Assembly: GCF_019375555.1 (NCBI RefSeq)
Contig: NZ_JAHXDN010000005.1
Location: 62,001 to 126,000, forward strand
Direction of reading: 5' to 3'
DNA from: Roseobacter insulae
GTDB lineage: Bacteria > Pseudomonadota > Alphaproteobacteria > Rhodobacterales > Rhodobacteraceae
DNA length: 64,000 nt
Part shown: positions 39,305-47,574 of the stretch, in pieces
How positions within the stretch are numbered: the first letter of the stretch is position 1
Layout of the letters: each line of letters starts with the position of its first letter
The notes under the pieces: model-generated
Told to the model about the DNA's origin: nothing
The model's input: only the letters and a program-made list of their open reading frames with translations
Databases searched by the model: none
Translations under genes and position numbers: made by a program

Positions 39305-39667
39305 TCAGCTTTTGCACCAGTCTTTACGCTCACCTGCCCATGGGACGGCTAACCCTTCCTCGACCAGGACGTGGCCAACACGCCGACCGTCGGGCAACCG
39401 AAGGTGGATCAAGGGTCGGTTGAAGTTGTCAAACCGACCCAAAAACTCGATTTCGACACCCGCCGAGACCAGTTCTTCCATGCGGCGCTTTGATTGCACC
39501 CCAAGCAGTTTTTCCGGCAGGCACTCTGCACGCCAATCCGGCGCGGGGGCGTCGATCCCCTCGATCCTCATGCGACCGCGCTCGCGGTTCTTGACCGTGT
39601 CGCCATCAACCACAACGAGGGGGTCCGAGACGTCAAAGAGCGCCACCAGAAGGAGCGCCGGGATCAA
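39305..39667 (-). CDS. Staphylococcal nuclease-like protein coupled to integrase
   Basis: 120 residues, ATG overlapping the integrase stop (39664-39667). Short hydrophobic N-terminus (MIPALLLVALFD) may be a signal peptide. SNase core: VVVDGDTVK (D21, D23), MRIEGIDAPA (R34), AECLPE (E48) and FNRPLIHL (R84) match the calcium and catalytic residues. It would cut DNA, possibly in the periplasm to block incoming DNA, or have a role in integration. Small for the family but complete. Confidence 0.8.
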   Translation of the reverse strand: MIPALLLVALFDVSDPLVVVDGDTVKNRERGRMRIEGIDAPAPDWRAECLPEKLLGVQSKRRMEELVSAGVEIEFLGRFDNFNRPLIHLRLPDGRRVGHVLVEEGLAVPWAGERKDWCKS

Positions 39668-41010
39668 GTTTCGGCGTCCTCGGGTCGGGCAGGATAGGCG
39701 ACCTTCTCCAAGACCTCCAAACGAGCAGGAAGTGCGCCGCCGTCCCCGTACTTCGGCCGCGCGTACTTGTGGCCCAAGATGTCAGCCCGAATGCGGTCGT
39801 CAGCGCCGACACGCTGCAAAGCATCTTCCATCGCGTGGCGCAGACTGTAAGGGGTGTGTTTGTCAGTCTCACGAAGACCATGGACCCGAAGGTGCTTTGT
39901 CACGGCCGCCGACCAGCCGTTTGCCTTGTGGGCATATCGTCCGATGCCACCGCGGGCGACGATCCGGCGGGCGGCGGCGAGAGATACGCCGAGCAAGGGA
40001 ATTTCGCGTTCGGTGTGGGAGACTTTCAATTCGCGGCCGTGGGCGGCGACCCGAAAAAACGGTATCGGCGCGTCGGTTTCGAAATCAGTCAGCGGCGCGT
40101 CCGTGATCTCGGAAGGTCGCAAGCCGGTGTTGATCATCATCAGGAAAACGTCCGCCGCTTCATCATTGAGCGCGTCAAAAGCGCCCGGAGCGAGTAGCTT
40201 GCCGCTGATCCACTCGGGAGAAAAGGGCGGGATTCGACCTTCCTTTCCGGGGGCAAGGCGTAGACCCTTGAACGGGTTCGCAAGAGGGACGTCGGTCAGC
40301 TTGGACCACGTCTCAAGGATCGTCGCGAGGATGCCGATATGCTTGTTTGCCGCGCCTGCGGTGACCTCGCCCGCCTCAACCCGCTTTGCCCAATGCTCGC
40401 GATAGGCAAGCGCATGAGCGCGGGTGATAGAACCAACCGGCAAAGGGTCCTCTGAAAACCTCGGGTCCTCAAAAATGACCTTGTTGAAGACCTCAACCGC
40501 ATGACGGCGCAGGCTTTCCCACCGCTTCGCTTGCGCCTCGGATTTCTCGCGGCGATCGACGGACGTCAAGGATTTGTATTCCTCGAAGACCTCCATAAGC
40601 GTTGGCGTTGCCGCGGGAACCGTCCCCATGATCGCCGAGGCGATTTCAGGCGGCGCGACGGTTTCCCCCTCGCCGAGGGCCAGAAGACGACGGACCAGGT
40701 CCTGCAAGTCACCCGCGGCGACGTCGTCAATCGGCTTATAGGTGAAGCCATAGGTCGAGGCGATCTTGCGGGCATTCTGATAGTGTTTGTGGGCCGACGC
40801 GCCATCCCCCGCCGCGAGCGCTTCCCATTGCGCCAGATAGGCCGCCTCGACTTGTTTCGCCTTGGCGCGGGCTTCGTCTCTACTATCGGTAAAGAGGGCT
40901 TGGCGGACTTGTGAGACGGGCTTTCCATCCTTTCCGCAAACGATACCCTTAAACCTCTTAGGAACCCGCATCACGAAATAGTAGCGGCCCCGATCATTGG
41001 TGATCCCCAC
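39664..41010 (-). CDS. int: Tyrosine integrase of the prophage
   Basis: 448 residues. N-terminal arm-binding part of the DUF6538 type (YYFVMRVPKRFKGIV), SAM-like core domain, then catalytic domain: TGLRPSE, YSLRHAMED (R391, H392), ILGHK and nucleophile Y421 in KYGDGG. It integrates at tRNA-Phe. It lies about 870 bases from the right attachment core, with two small membrane/exported protein genes between. Confidence 0.93.
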   Translation of the reverse strand: MGITNDRGRYYFVMRVPKRFKGIVCGKDGKPVSQVRQALFTDSRDEARAKAKQVEAAYLAQWEALAAGDGASAHKHYQNARKIASTYGFTYKPIDDVAAGDLQDLVRRLLALGEGETVAPPEIASAIMGTVPAATPTLMEVFEEYKSLTSVDRREKSEAQAKRWESLRRHAVEVFNKVIFEDPRFSEDPLPVGSITRAHALAYREHWAKRVEAGEVTAGAANKHIGILATILETWSKLTDVPLANPFKGLRLAPGKEGRIPPFSPEWISGKLLAPGAFDALNDEAADVFLMMINTGLRPSEITDAPLTDFETDAPIPFFRVAAHGRELKVSHTEREIPLLGVSLAAARRIVARGGIGRYAHKANGWSAAVTKHLRVHGLRETDKHTPYSLRHAMEDALQRVGADDRIRADILGHKYARPKYGDGGALPARLEVLEKVAYPARPEDAET

Positions 41011-41013
41011 AGA

Positions 41014-41412
41014 TCAGCCTCCCGAGCAATCGCCTGCCCAGACCTTTGAGCCGGTCGGAGCGATTGTGAGGCGACAAGAGAACGCAGGGGCAGCCGTCTC
41101 GACAGCATCAGACGCCGCAAGGAAAGAGGCCGGGGCGGCAGTGAGGGAAAGACGGGCGGCCTCGGCGTCGGCCGGGGCGTAAAGGTAGGCGGCCGTCAAT
41201 TGTCCCTCAGTCCAAGGGGCACGGTCCAAAATCGCGCGGGCGTCGCCGGGATCATCCGGAATCGGCGCAGTGTAGATCAACAGGCGGTTGCGTTCCGGCG
41301 TCTTGAAGTAGGCGACCCGGTCGGCCGTGTTGCGGGTTAGCGTCAACCCTGCCACAATCAAAAAAATCAAGAAGAAAGAAACAGAAAACATGAAAATCAA
41401 TACCTTGCGCAT
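41014..41412 (-). CDS. Exported or membrane-anchored hypothetical protein
   Basis: 132 residues. N-terminal hydrophobic segment (VLIFMFSVSFFLIFLIVAGLTL), then a soluble part with two cysteines (SCRLTIAP and GDCSGG) that may form a disulfide in the periplasm. No family recognised. It sits behind a promoter with an embedded GTTGCGGG element, so it may be expressed or blocked in the lysogen; a superinfection-exclusion role is possible. Confidence 0.55.
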   Translation of the reverse strand: MRKVLIFMFSVSFFLIFLIVAGLTLTRNTADRVAYFKTPERNRLLIYTAPIPDDPGDARAILDRAPWTEGQLTAAYLYAPADAEAARLSLTAAPASFLAASDAVETAAPAFSCRLTIAPTGSKVWAGDCSGG

Positions 41413-41444
41413 ACAGTAGCCCCCGCGGCGACAAAAGATTTCCC

Positions 41445-41473
41445 TGTCTACGTTGCGGGTTTTTAAAAATCAA
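41445..41473 (-). promoter_or_regulatory. Promoter with embedded GTTGCGGG variant
   Basis: Minus strand: TTGATT (41473-41468), 17-base spacer, TAGACA (41450-41445). The spacer contains the complement of GTTGCGGGTTT (41452-41462). The gene at 41412 begins 33 bases downstream. Confidence 0.5.
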
Positions 41474-41482
41474 CTCGCGAGA

Positions 41483-41746
41483 TCAGGGGATAAGTAGTTT
41501 GGCAAGAACCCACCAGTTTAACGCGAATAGTGCATAACCGATCAGCGCAGGCAAATAGGTGTCCCAAATCGGGCGAGATTTGTGGGGTCGGCGATCCTTT
41601 ACGAGTCGATCGCAAGCGGCAAGGCTGGCGTCAAAGTCTGGCGGGGGTGCGTCGCTTACGCACCTAAACAAAATCCGGTCGCAAACCTTTGAGACCGCGG
41701 CGTCGGTCGCCTCTTTAGTGATGTTTTCGAAGGATAGTCGAGTCAT
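41483..41746 (-). CDS. Small tail-anchored membrane protein
   Basis: 87 residues. Soluble N-terminus (ITKEATDAAVSKVCDRILFRC) and a C-terminal membrane helix (YLPALIGYALFALNWWVLAKLLIP). Placed near attR, after the tandem GTTGCGGGAT pair. Function unknown. Confidence 0.55.
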   Translation of the reverse strand: MTRLSFENITKEATDAAVSKVCDRILFRCVSDAPPPDFDASLAACDRLVKDRRPHKSRPIWDTYLPALIGYALFALNWWVLAKLLIP

Positions 41747-41771
41747 TTCAGCTTACCCGGTTTTCAATTTT

Positions 41772-41793
41772 GTTGCGGGATTTGTTGCGGGAT
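41772..41793 (+). repeat. Tandem pair of GTTGCGGGAT, right prophage end
   Basis: Copies at 41772-41781 and 41784-41793, spacing 12, about 90 bases from the attR core. On the minus strand TTGACA (41811-41806) lies just upstream, so the pair also covers a likely promoter of the small membrane gene. An inverted ATGTTGCG lies at 41796-41803, mirroring the left end. Confidence 0.8.
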
Positions 41794-41880
41794 CACGCAA
41801 CATTTGTCAACATGAAAAACCCGAAAAACAAGGGAAATCCCTGTCTTTCGGGTACTTAGGCTAATTTTTTCTGGTAATTT

Positions 41881-41898
41881 ATGGTGCCCGGGGGCGGA
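41881..41898. other. attR core
   Basis: 18 bases identical to 2498-2515, forming the 3' end of the intact tRNA-Phe gene (bases 41882-41898) plus one flanking base. Confidence 0.9.
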
Positions 41899-41958
41899 AT
41901 CGAACCACCGACACGAGGATTTTCAATCCACTGCTCTACCCCTGAGCTACCCGGGCAG
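41882..41958 (-). tRNA. tRNA-Phe (GAA)
   Basis: 77 nt on the minus strand with encoded CCA. Acceptor GCCCGGG pairs with CCCGGGC; D-arm GCTC/GAGC; anticodon loop in ATTGAAAAT gives GAA; T-loop TTCGATT with GGTGG/CCGCC stem. Standard Phe identity elements. Its 3' end is the prophage attachment site; integration keeps the gene whole. Confidence 0.97.
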
Positions 41959-42202
41959 GGTTGCCAAATGAATGACTGGGTGCGCGGTTTCTATGAGGTT
42001 GCATAGATACTGTCCAGTGCCTTTTTCGCCCGAGTCACATTTGCTGGGCGCATTGGTAAAACATCCACGTCATCCGAGAGGTTGGCACTGTTCCTGCTCG
42101 CATCCCACGCTGTTTCATATCGCAATGCTCACGCTCCATGGCAGCCAGTTTGCGGCGGTTCATCGCTCCTCGGGCGGATGCAAGGTCAGGGGTCTTCCAG
42201 TT

Positions 42203-42403
42203 TCAATGGGGTTTGCATGTCGGATCGTCGCTCAGCGTCGCCTCGTCCAGAGCTTTGTCCAGCTCCTCCAGATCTTCTGGGTCATTGGATGGCACCGCAT
42301 AGCTTCCGTTGAACCAGCGGGCCAGATCAAGATCGGCACAGCGCTTGGAACAAAAGGGGCGCAGGCTTTGCGAGACTTTCTTTCCACAGATCGGACAGCT
42401 CAC
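42203..42403 (-). CDS. yacG: DNA gyrase inhibitor YacG
   Basis: 66 residues. The zinc site CPIC ... CSKRC is intact, with the RPFCSKRCADLDLARWFNG core of the family. YacG binds GyrB and inhibits DNA binding. Its ATG overlaps the RNase E/G stop (ATGA). First host gene to the right of the tRNA. Confidence 0.93.
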   Translation of the reverse strand: MSCPICGKKVSQSLRPFCSKRCADLDLARWFNGSYAVPSNDPEDLEELDKALDEATLSDDPTCKPH

Positions 42404-43422
42404 CGCAATACCTCTTCAAGCGGAAGCCTTGCGCGCTTGCGCTGCAGCTCGTAATGGCCCAACGGCGTCCAACCCACGAGCGCTGTTTCCACGTCATCCG
42501 CGCGGAAACTCTGGCGCAGGGCAGTCTCGAATGCGCGGCGATCTTTCTTGGGCATGGGCGCTAAGTCCACCACAATCTGCCCACCCAAGCCCCTCAGACG
42601 GAGCTCGCGGGGCAGCGCCCTGGCACAGGCGAGATTTGCCTTGATCCCGGCAGCCAGAGACGTGTCTTTGCCGGTGTTCACGTCGACCGCGACCAGCGCG
42701 CGTGTCGGTTCGACAAAAAGACTGGCGCCGTCTGCCAGCGCCACGTCTGCACGACGCAGGTTGTCGAGCATATCATACACCCCAAGCGCGTTGAGCCCGC
42801 CGGGTTCCGTGATGATGTCAGCCGGATCGACCCAATCGCGCCAGGCCAGCACATGGGGTCCGTCACCCTCGGCGAGGGTTTCCATGCCCTGACCGTCATC
42901 CAGGGTGACACGCCGGGCCAGATCGGCCATGTTGGCAACGTCCTCGGCTATCTCGTCAGCATCTGCCGAAACGCAGGAGGACCGCAGGATCAGCCCGGTT
43001 TGCTGGCCATCCAGAACATCATGGGCAATTTCCAGCAGCCGGTCCCGTTCGGCCTCGTCCTTGATCGCGCGGCTGATGTTCACACCCGGCGCGCCCGGCG
43101 TGACGATGGCATAGCGGCTCTTGAAGAGAAGCTTTTGCGTCACGGGCAGCGCCTTGCCGGGCTCGGCATATCCGGTGACCTGCACAAGCAGAGGCTGACC
43201 GGGGGCCAGGCCCTTGACCTTTCGCAGAAATGCGGGGCCATCGGGTGTTTTCAGAAACATGCCGCCCTGCCCTTTTACGGGACGATCCGCCACCGCGCGA
43301 TACACGGTGCCCGGACGCGGGGCATCAGCGTCTATCAGCAGGTCCTGTAACTGACCATCGACAACCAGGGCGGCCGTTTCGCGATCGTTCACATGGTCCA
43401 GAATGATGCTGCGCCCTTTCAT
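42400..43422 (-). CDS. Ribonuclease E/G family protein
   Basis: 340 residues from ATG 43422 ([12 protein letters not shown]), which overlaps the maf stop. Catalytic core of RNase E/G is present: [14 protein letters not shown] with metal-binding aspartates and [17 protein letters not shown]. It lacks the long C-terminal scaffold of RNase E and the zinc-link CPxCxG, so it is a short RNase G-like form common here. It processes rRNA and mRNA. Confidence 0.88.
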   Translation of the reverse strand: MKGRSIILDHVNDRETAALVVDGQLQDLLIDADAPRPGTVYRAVADRPVKGQGGMFLKTPDGPAFLRKVKGLAPGQPLLVQVTGYAEPGKALPVTQKLLFKSRYAIVTPGAPGVNISRAIKDEAERDRLLEIAHDVLDGQQTGLILRSSCVSADADEIAEDVANMADLARRVTLDDGQGMETLAEGDGPHVLAWRDWVDPADIITEPGGLNALGVYDMLDNLRRADVALADGASLFVEPTRALVAVDVNTGKDTSLAAGIKANLACARALPRELRLRGLGGQIVVDLAPMPKKDRRAFETALRQSFRADDVETALVGWTPLGHYELQRKRARLPLEEVLR

Positions 43423-43994
43423 GAAACCCGACCTTTCAGGGACACGCCTGCTGCGCGCAAAAGATTTGCGGTCTCTGCCAGAGGCAGGCCGACAATGCCG
43501 GTGAAAGATCCGCTGATCCACGGAATCAGAGCACCGGCAGGACCCTGTATGCCATAGCCACCTGCTTTGCCGCGCCAATCCCCGGTATCAAGATAGGCGC
43601 ATAGTTCTTCTTGCGAGAGGGACTTCATTCGCACCGTGCTCACCACATCTTTTTTCCAGAGATCCGTGCCACGCTTCACCGCAACGGCGGTAATGACACG
43701 ATGCCGCCTGCCTGAAAGACGCGACAGGAACTCCGCGGCCTCAGCCCGATCTGCCGGTTTTCCCAGAATGCGCCGCCCCATGGCAACGGTAGTGTCGGCG
43801 CAGAGCACGACATCCGACGCATCCGCCTCGATGGCCAGCACCTTTTGATGAGCGATGCGCACGCAATACGGGCGCGGTAATTCGCCCTTCATGGGGTCCT
43901 CATCAACGTCAGGTGCCCTGATCGCATCTGGTACAACGCCGATTTGCGCCAGCAATTCCTTGCGGCGCGGACTCCCAGACCCCAGTATAAACAA
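43419..43994 (-). CDS. maf: Maf-like nucleotide pyrophosphatase
   Basis: 191 residues. Maf signature [21 protein letters not shown] with active acid, and the [13 protein letters not shown] loop. It hydrolyses non-canonical NTPs to monophosphates. In the infA-maf-RNase-yacG order. Confidence 0.95.
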   Translation of the reverse strand: MFILGSGSPRRKELLAQIGVVPDAIRAPDVDEDPMKGELPRPYCVRIAHQKVLAIEADASDVVLCADTTVAMGRRILGKPADRAEAAEFLSRLSGRRHRVITAVAVKRGTDLWKKDVVSTVRMKSLSQEELCAYLDTGDWRGKAGGYGIQGPAGALIPWISGSFTGIVGLPLAETANLLRAAGVSLKGRVS

Positions 43995-43998
43995 GGGC

Positions 43999-44217
43999 TT
44001 ACTTGAAGCGGTAGTTGATCCGACCCTTGGTCAGATCATAGGGGGTCATCTCGACCTGCACCTTGTCGCCAGCCAGAACGCGGATGCGGTTCTTACGCAT
44101 CTTGCCTGCCGTATGTGCGATAATCTCATGGCCGTTTTCAAGCTCGACCCGAAATGTCGCGTTCGGCAGGAGTTCCTTCACGACACCGGGAAATTCGAGC
44201 GTATCTTCCTTGGCCAT
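43999..44217 (-). CDS. infA: Translation initiation factor IF-1
   Basis: 72 residues with the OB-fold pattern [36 protein letters not shown] and RINYRFK. Essential; blocks the A site at initiation. Four bases separate its stop from the maf start. Confidence 0.97.
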   Translation of the reverse strand: MAKEDTLEFPGVVKELLPNATFRVELENGHEIIAHTAGKMRKNRIRVLAGDKVQVEMTPYDLTKGRINYRFK

Positions 44218-44296
44218 GGTTTCTCCTTGTTTGCACGCCCACCAAGTTGCGGACGACGCTTAAATGCGCGCATTCGCTGGCATTTTCAAGGGGGAT

Positions 44297-45172
44297 TCAG
44301 CGCATGGACACAAATGGCGCAGCGTTTTCCCGCCCTTTCTGCTCCGTCCAGTGGCGGCGTCCAAGTACACGGCCGTCGGCGCGCACATTGGCGATGGTGT
44401 CCAGCTCTATCTCCGCACAGGTCCAACCCGGGGCATTCATATCACCCACCGCGATGACGCCGGTCTGCGGAAAGCCGACATCGGGAGGCCCGAATACGCC
44501 TCCGGCACCGGTTGTCACATCGACCGCTGGCGACCAGGACGCCTCCCCTACCAGTGCGGACATGATCACGACACACTGGGTCTCCAGCGCGCGCGCCATT
44601 GCGCCAATGCGCACCCGCCAGTAGCCTGAAAGGGCCTCGGTGCACGAAGGAACGAGGATAAAATCGCATTCCGACAGAGCGCGGCCCAAAAGCGGGAATT
44701 CGCAATCATAACAGATCAGGATGCCGCACCTACCCAGAGCGGTGTCAAACACCTGCAATGGTTCTCCCCCCACGACACGCCAGACGTCACGCTCGAACCG
44801 GGTCATGATCTGTTTATCCTGAACACCCATCTGTCCGCCCGGTGCAAACAAGCGCGCACGGTTGACAGGTCTCGTTCCGGTGGCCGCGGGACCAGATGCC
44901 GCCAGAATGTGCATCCCGTAGGACGCGGCGAGGCTCTTGTGCACTGCGTTGGCATCCTCCAAGCGCTCGGACACGGCGAAAAGAGATTTTTCCAGATCCC
45001 CCGCGACGTCGCGACCGGCCAGCGTGGCCAGTTCCATTGCGCCATACTCGGGGAACACGGCAAGGTCGGCCCCCGCTTGCGACGCCTCTGCGACCCAGGT
45101 TTCGAGCTTGTCCTCATATTGCGCCCAGGAGGACAGGAAATCGAGTGGATAGGCGGCGGTTGCGATTTTCAT
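44297..45172 (-). CDS. Carbon-nitrogen hydrolase (nitrilase superfamily)
   Basis: 291 residues from ATG 45172 (MKIATAAYPLDF). Catalytic triad visible: E in FPEYGAMEL, K in QDKQIMTRFE, C in GILICYDCEFPL. It likely hydrolyses an amide, nitrile or omega-amide; substrate not known. Divergent LysR gene at 45350 probably regulates it. Confidence 0.85.
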   Translation of the reverse strand: MKIATAAYPLDFLSSWAQYEDKLETWVAEASQAGADLAVFPEYGAMELATLAGRDVAGDLEKSLFAVSERLEDANAVHKSLAASYGMHILAASGPAATGTRPVNRARLFAPGGQMGVQDKQIMTRFERDVWRVVGGEPLQVFDTALGRCGILICYDCEFPLLGRALSECDFILVPSCTEALSGYWRVRIGAMARALETQCVVIMSALVGEASWSPAVDVTTGAGGVFGPPDVGFPQTGVIAVGDMNAPGWTCAEIELDTIANVRADGRVLGRRHWTEQKGRENAAPFVSMR

Positions 45173-45349
45173 GGGGCGGTTCCTCAACACTTTTGCCCCA
45201 TCGTCACGGATTGCACCAGCGGGTGCAAGGCACCCTCATCATGGCAGGCAGTTTTACATTATCTTCATCTGACATGCGCCAGATCCATGTTTTCATACGC
45301 TCCTGATCGTTTAAGCTTACAAAATCGAAAACTGCGCGGAGGCGATGCA
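45173..45349. promoter_or_regulatory. Divergent promoter region of the hydrolase and LysR genes
   Basis: 177 bases between divergent genes, the usual site for LysR autoregulation. No definite T-N11-A box was singled out. Confidence 0.4.
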
Positions 45350-46309
45350 ATGATGAAAGGGATTACCTTGCGCGGACTGGAGGTCTTTGAGGCGCTTGCC
45401 AGCTCCGGATCGGTGGCACAGGCGGCCAGCCTGACCGGGCTTAGTCAGCCCGCCGTCAGCCAGCAGCTGCGCAATCTGGAGGCAGCACTTGACACCGCAC
45501 TTGTCGATCATGGGCGCCGACCGATGCGCTTGACGCCCGCTGGCACGCTGTTTCTGGCACGGGCCGAGGTGGCGCTGGCTGAGATCAGGCTGGCGCAGAG
45601 CGAGTTGACGGTCATGGACCTTGCCCACCTCAAGGCGTTGAGTATCGGCATCATTGACGATTTCGATGACAAGCTGACCCCGCGCCTGGCCACCATTCTC
45701 GCGGATAGTCTGACGGGATGTCAGCTCAAGATGATCACCGCATCCAGCAACGAGCTGACGGATGCCATTGCCGGAAAGCGTTTGCATCTGGCGATATCGG
45801 CGAACGCCGGGCGACCGGTCGACAGTGTAGTGGAATACCCGCTGGCGCGCGATCCGTTTATCCTGGTGGCGCCGCGTGGTGTTCACCTGGCCAACGGCGC
45901 CTTGCCGCCCCCCGATGGCTTGCCCTTTCTTCGCTACGATGCGGATCAGCTGATCCGCCACCAGATCGATGAAGCCTTGGCGAAACACACTGGAAATCAC
46001 CCCAACCGGTTTGAAATCGGCAGCCATCTCGCCTTGATGGCAATGGTCGCGCGCGGGATCGGCTGGGCGGTTACGACCCCCTTGGGATACATGCGCGCGC
46101 AGCGGTTTCACGATCAGCTGGTTGCCCACCCGCTGCCTTTCAGGCCATTTGCGCGCCGGATTTCGCTGTTTGCAAGCGACGATTGGGCCGACGATGTGCC
46201 GCGCAACATCGCCGAGACGATGCGCCGCCTGATACAAACCCAGGTGATTGATCCCGCCTTGACGGAGTTACCGTTTCTGGCCGGTGAGCTGCGTGTTTTA
46301 GCAGGCTGA
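45350..46309 (+). CDS. LysR-family transcription regulator
   Basis: 319 residues from ATG 45350, GGAGG just upstream; the longer frame from 44909 is antisense to the hydrolase and not used. N-terminal wHTH (LEVFEALASSGSVAQAASLTGLSQPAVSQQL) and a substrate-binding domain. It likely controls the divergent hydrolase. Confidence 0.92.
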   Translation: MMKGITLRGLEVFEALASSGSVAQAASLTGLSQPAVSQQLRNLEAALDTALVDHGRRPMRLTPAGTLFLARAEVALAEIRLAQSELTVMDLAHLKALSIGIIDDFDDKLTPRLATILADSLTGCQLKMITASSNELTDAIAGKRLHLAISANAGRPVDSVVEYPLARDPFILVAPRGVHLANGALPPPDGLPFLRYDADQLIRHQIDEALAKHTGNHPNRFEIGSHLALMAMVARGIGWAVTTPLGYMRAQRFHDQLVAHPLPFRPFARRISLFASDDWADDVPRNIAETMRRLIQTQVIDPALTELPFLAGELRVLAG

Positions 46310-46376
46310 CCGCAATCCGCTTTGACACCGTCGCACCAGCACGGCATGAAAGCAGTCGCGAAAAGGACTTCCGAAC

Positions 46377-47069
46377 ATGAATAAGATCGTAATCCTCACA
46401 GGTGCAGGCATATCCGCTGAAAGCGGCCTTGGGACGTTCAGAGCCGAAGGCGGGTTGTGGGCACAGCACAAGATCGAAGACGTGGCCACGCCCGAAGGCT
46501 TTGCCCGCGACCCCAGGCTGGTTGTCGATTTTTACAACGCCCGCCGCGCGCAGGCGGCTGAGGCGTCGCCCAATGCAGGCCATCTTGCACTGGCAAAGCT
46601 GGAAGCGGCGTTCCCCGGCGAAGTCGTTTTGATCACCCAAAACGTGGATGACCTGCACGAGAGAGCGGGCATGTCGCGTGTCATGCACATGCATGGGGCT
46701 CTGAGCGGCGCGCTGTGTGCGGCTTGCGATCATCGCTGGCCTGCGCCCATGGTCATGGCGGCGGGGGACAGTTGCCCCAACTGCCAACGGCCCAGCGCGC
46801 GACCGGATATCGTGTGGTTCGGGGAGATGCCATACGACATGGACGAGATCTTCGAGCACCTGTCAGGTGCAGATATGTTTGCCAGTATCGGAACATCCGG
46901 CAATGTCTACCCTGCTGCGGGATTTGTCGCCGAGGCCAGGCGTTTCGGCGCCCGGACGGTTGAATTCAATCTGGAACCGTCGCTGGTAGGCAGCCAGTTC
47001 GATGACATTCGCATCGGGCCGGCAACGCAAACGCTGCCTGTCTGGGTGGACGAAATTCTCGCAAGTTAG
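46377..47069 (+). CDS. cobB: NAD-dependent protein deacylase (sirtuin)
   Basis: 230 residues. NAD motif GAGISAESGLGTFRAEGG, QNVDDLHERAG, catalytic H in HMHGAL, and a Cys4 zinc site (CAAC ... CPNC). Y and R in DFYNARR fit the acyl-pocket residues of SIRT5-type desuccinylases, so it may prefer acidic acyl groups. Confidence 0.95.
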   Translation: MNKIVILTGAGISAESGLGTFRAEGGLWAQHKIEDVATPEGFARDPRLVVDFYNARRAQAAEASPNAGHLALAKLEAAFPGEVVLITQNVDDLHERAGMSRVMHMHGALSGALCAACDHRWPAPMVMAAGDSCPNCQRPSARPDIVWFGEMPYDMDEIFEHLSGADMFASIGTSGNVYPAAGFVAEARRFGARTVEFNLEPSLVGSQFDDIRIGPATQTLPVWVDEILAS

Positions 47070-47079
47070 GCCCGTAAAC

Positions 47080-47107
47080 AAAAAACCCCCGCCCGATGCC
47101 GGGCAGG
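47080..47107 (-). terminator. rpmB terminator
   Basis: Minus strand GC stem CCCTGCCCG/CGGGCGGGG with GCAT loop, followed by TTTTTT. It lies about 30 bases after the rpmB stop and also separates it from convergent cobB. Confidence 0.85.
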
Positions 47108-47135
47108 GTTAATTCCGGGAAGTGTTCAGTGCGCC

Positions 47136-47435
47136 TTAGCTCAGCGCTTCGGCTGTGTCAGACGACTTCGCAATTGCCTTTTTCACTTTCAGCGCATTGG
47201 CCGACAGGTCGCTGTCCTTGGCTTTCGCCAGGAACTTGTCCAGGCCACCCCGATGATCGACGGTGCGCAGTGCAGCCGCGGAAATGCGGAATTTGAACGC
47301 GCGGCCCAACGCTTCGGATTGCAGGGACACGTCGTTCAGGTTCGGCAGGAACCGGCGGCGGGTTTTATTGTTGGCATGGCTGACGTTGTTGCCAGTCATC
47401 GGGCCTTTTCCGGTCAATTCGCAAACGCGCGACAT
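47136..47435 (-). CDS. rpmB: 50S ribosomal protein L28
   Basis: 99 residues, opening [32 protein letters not shown] and the [19 protein letters not shown] core. Structural protein of the large ribosomal subunit. Confidence 0.97.
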   Translation of the reverse strand: MSRVCELTGKGPMTGNNVSHANNKTRRRFLPNLNDVSLQSEALGRAFKFRISAAALRTVDHRGGLDKFLAKAKDSDLSANALKVKKAIAKSSDTAEALS

Positions 47436-47574
47436 GGGTTCATCCTTTTTTTCTCAGGTCGTCCCGGCGGTTCGGTCAACGACAAAAGGGGGCAGCCACA
47501 GGCCACACCCCGGAAATTCGTTCGCTGGCTTTAGTGGGAATCGCAGGGCTGGTCAACCCGAACGGCACCGGATT

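Larger units (their letters stand above)
2498..41898. mobile_element. Complete lambda-like siphovirus prophage in tRNA-Phe
   Basis: The element is bounded by identical 18-bp copies ATGGTGCCCGGGGGCGGA at 2498 and 41881; the right copy is the 3' end of tRNA-Phe. It carries a tyrosine integrase at the right end, a control region, replication genes, terminase, portal, fused protease-capsid, tail tube, tape measure, GTA-like tail tip, fibre, endolysin and spanins. No interrupted essential gene was seen, so it may be inducible. Nearly all genes are minus-strand; plus-strand exceptions are the moron cassette (20.9-22.1 kb), the Fis-HTH pair (35.9-36.3 kb) and a zinc-ribbon gene (37.0 kb). Confidence 0.95.

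Noticed and set aside
2498-41898. 2-aminoadenine (Z) genome
   Set aside because: No PurZ-like protein found in the prophage; two hydrolases alone are not enough.
45317-46237. 306-residue minus-strand frame
   Set aside because: Antisense to the LysR gene; no recognisable protein.
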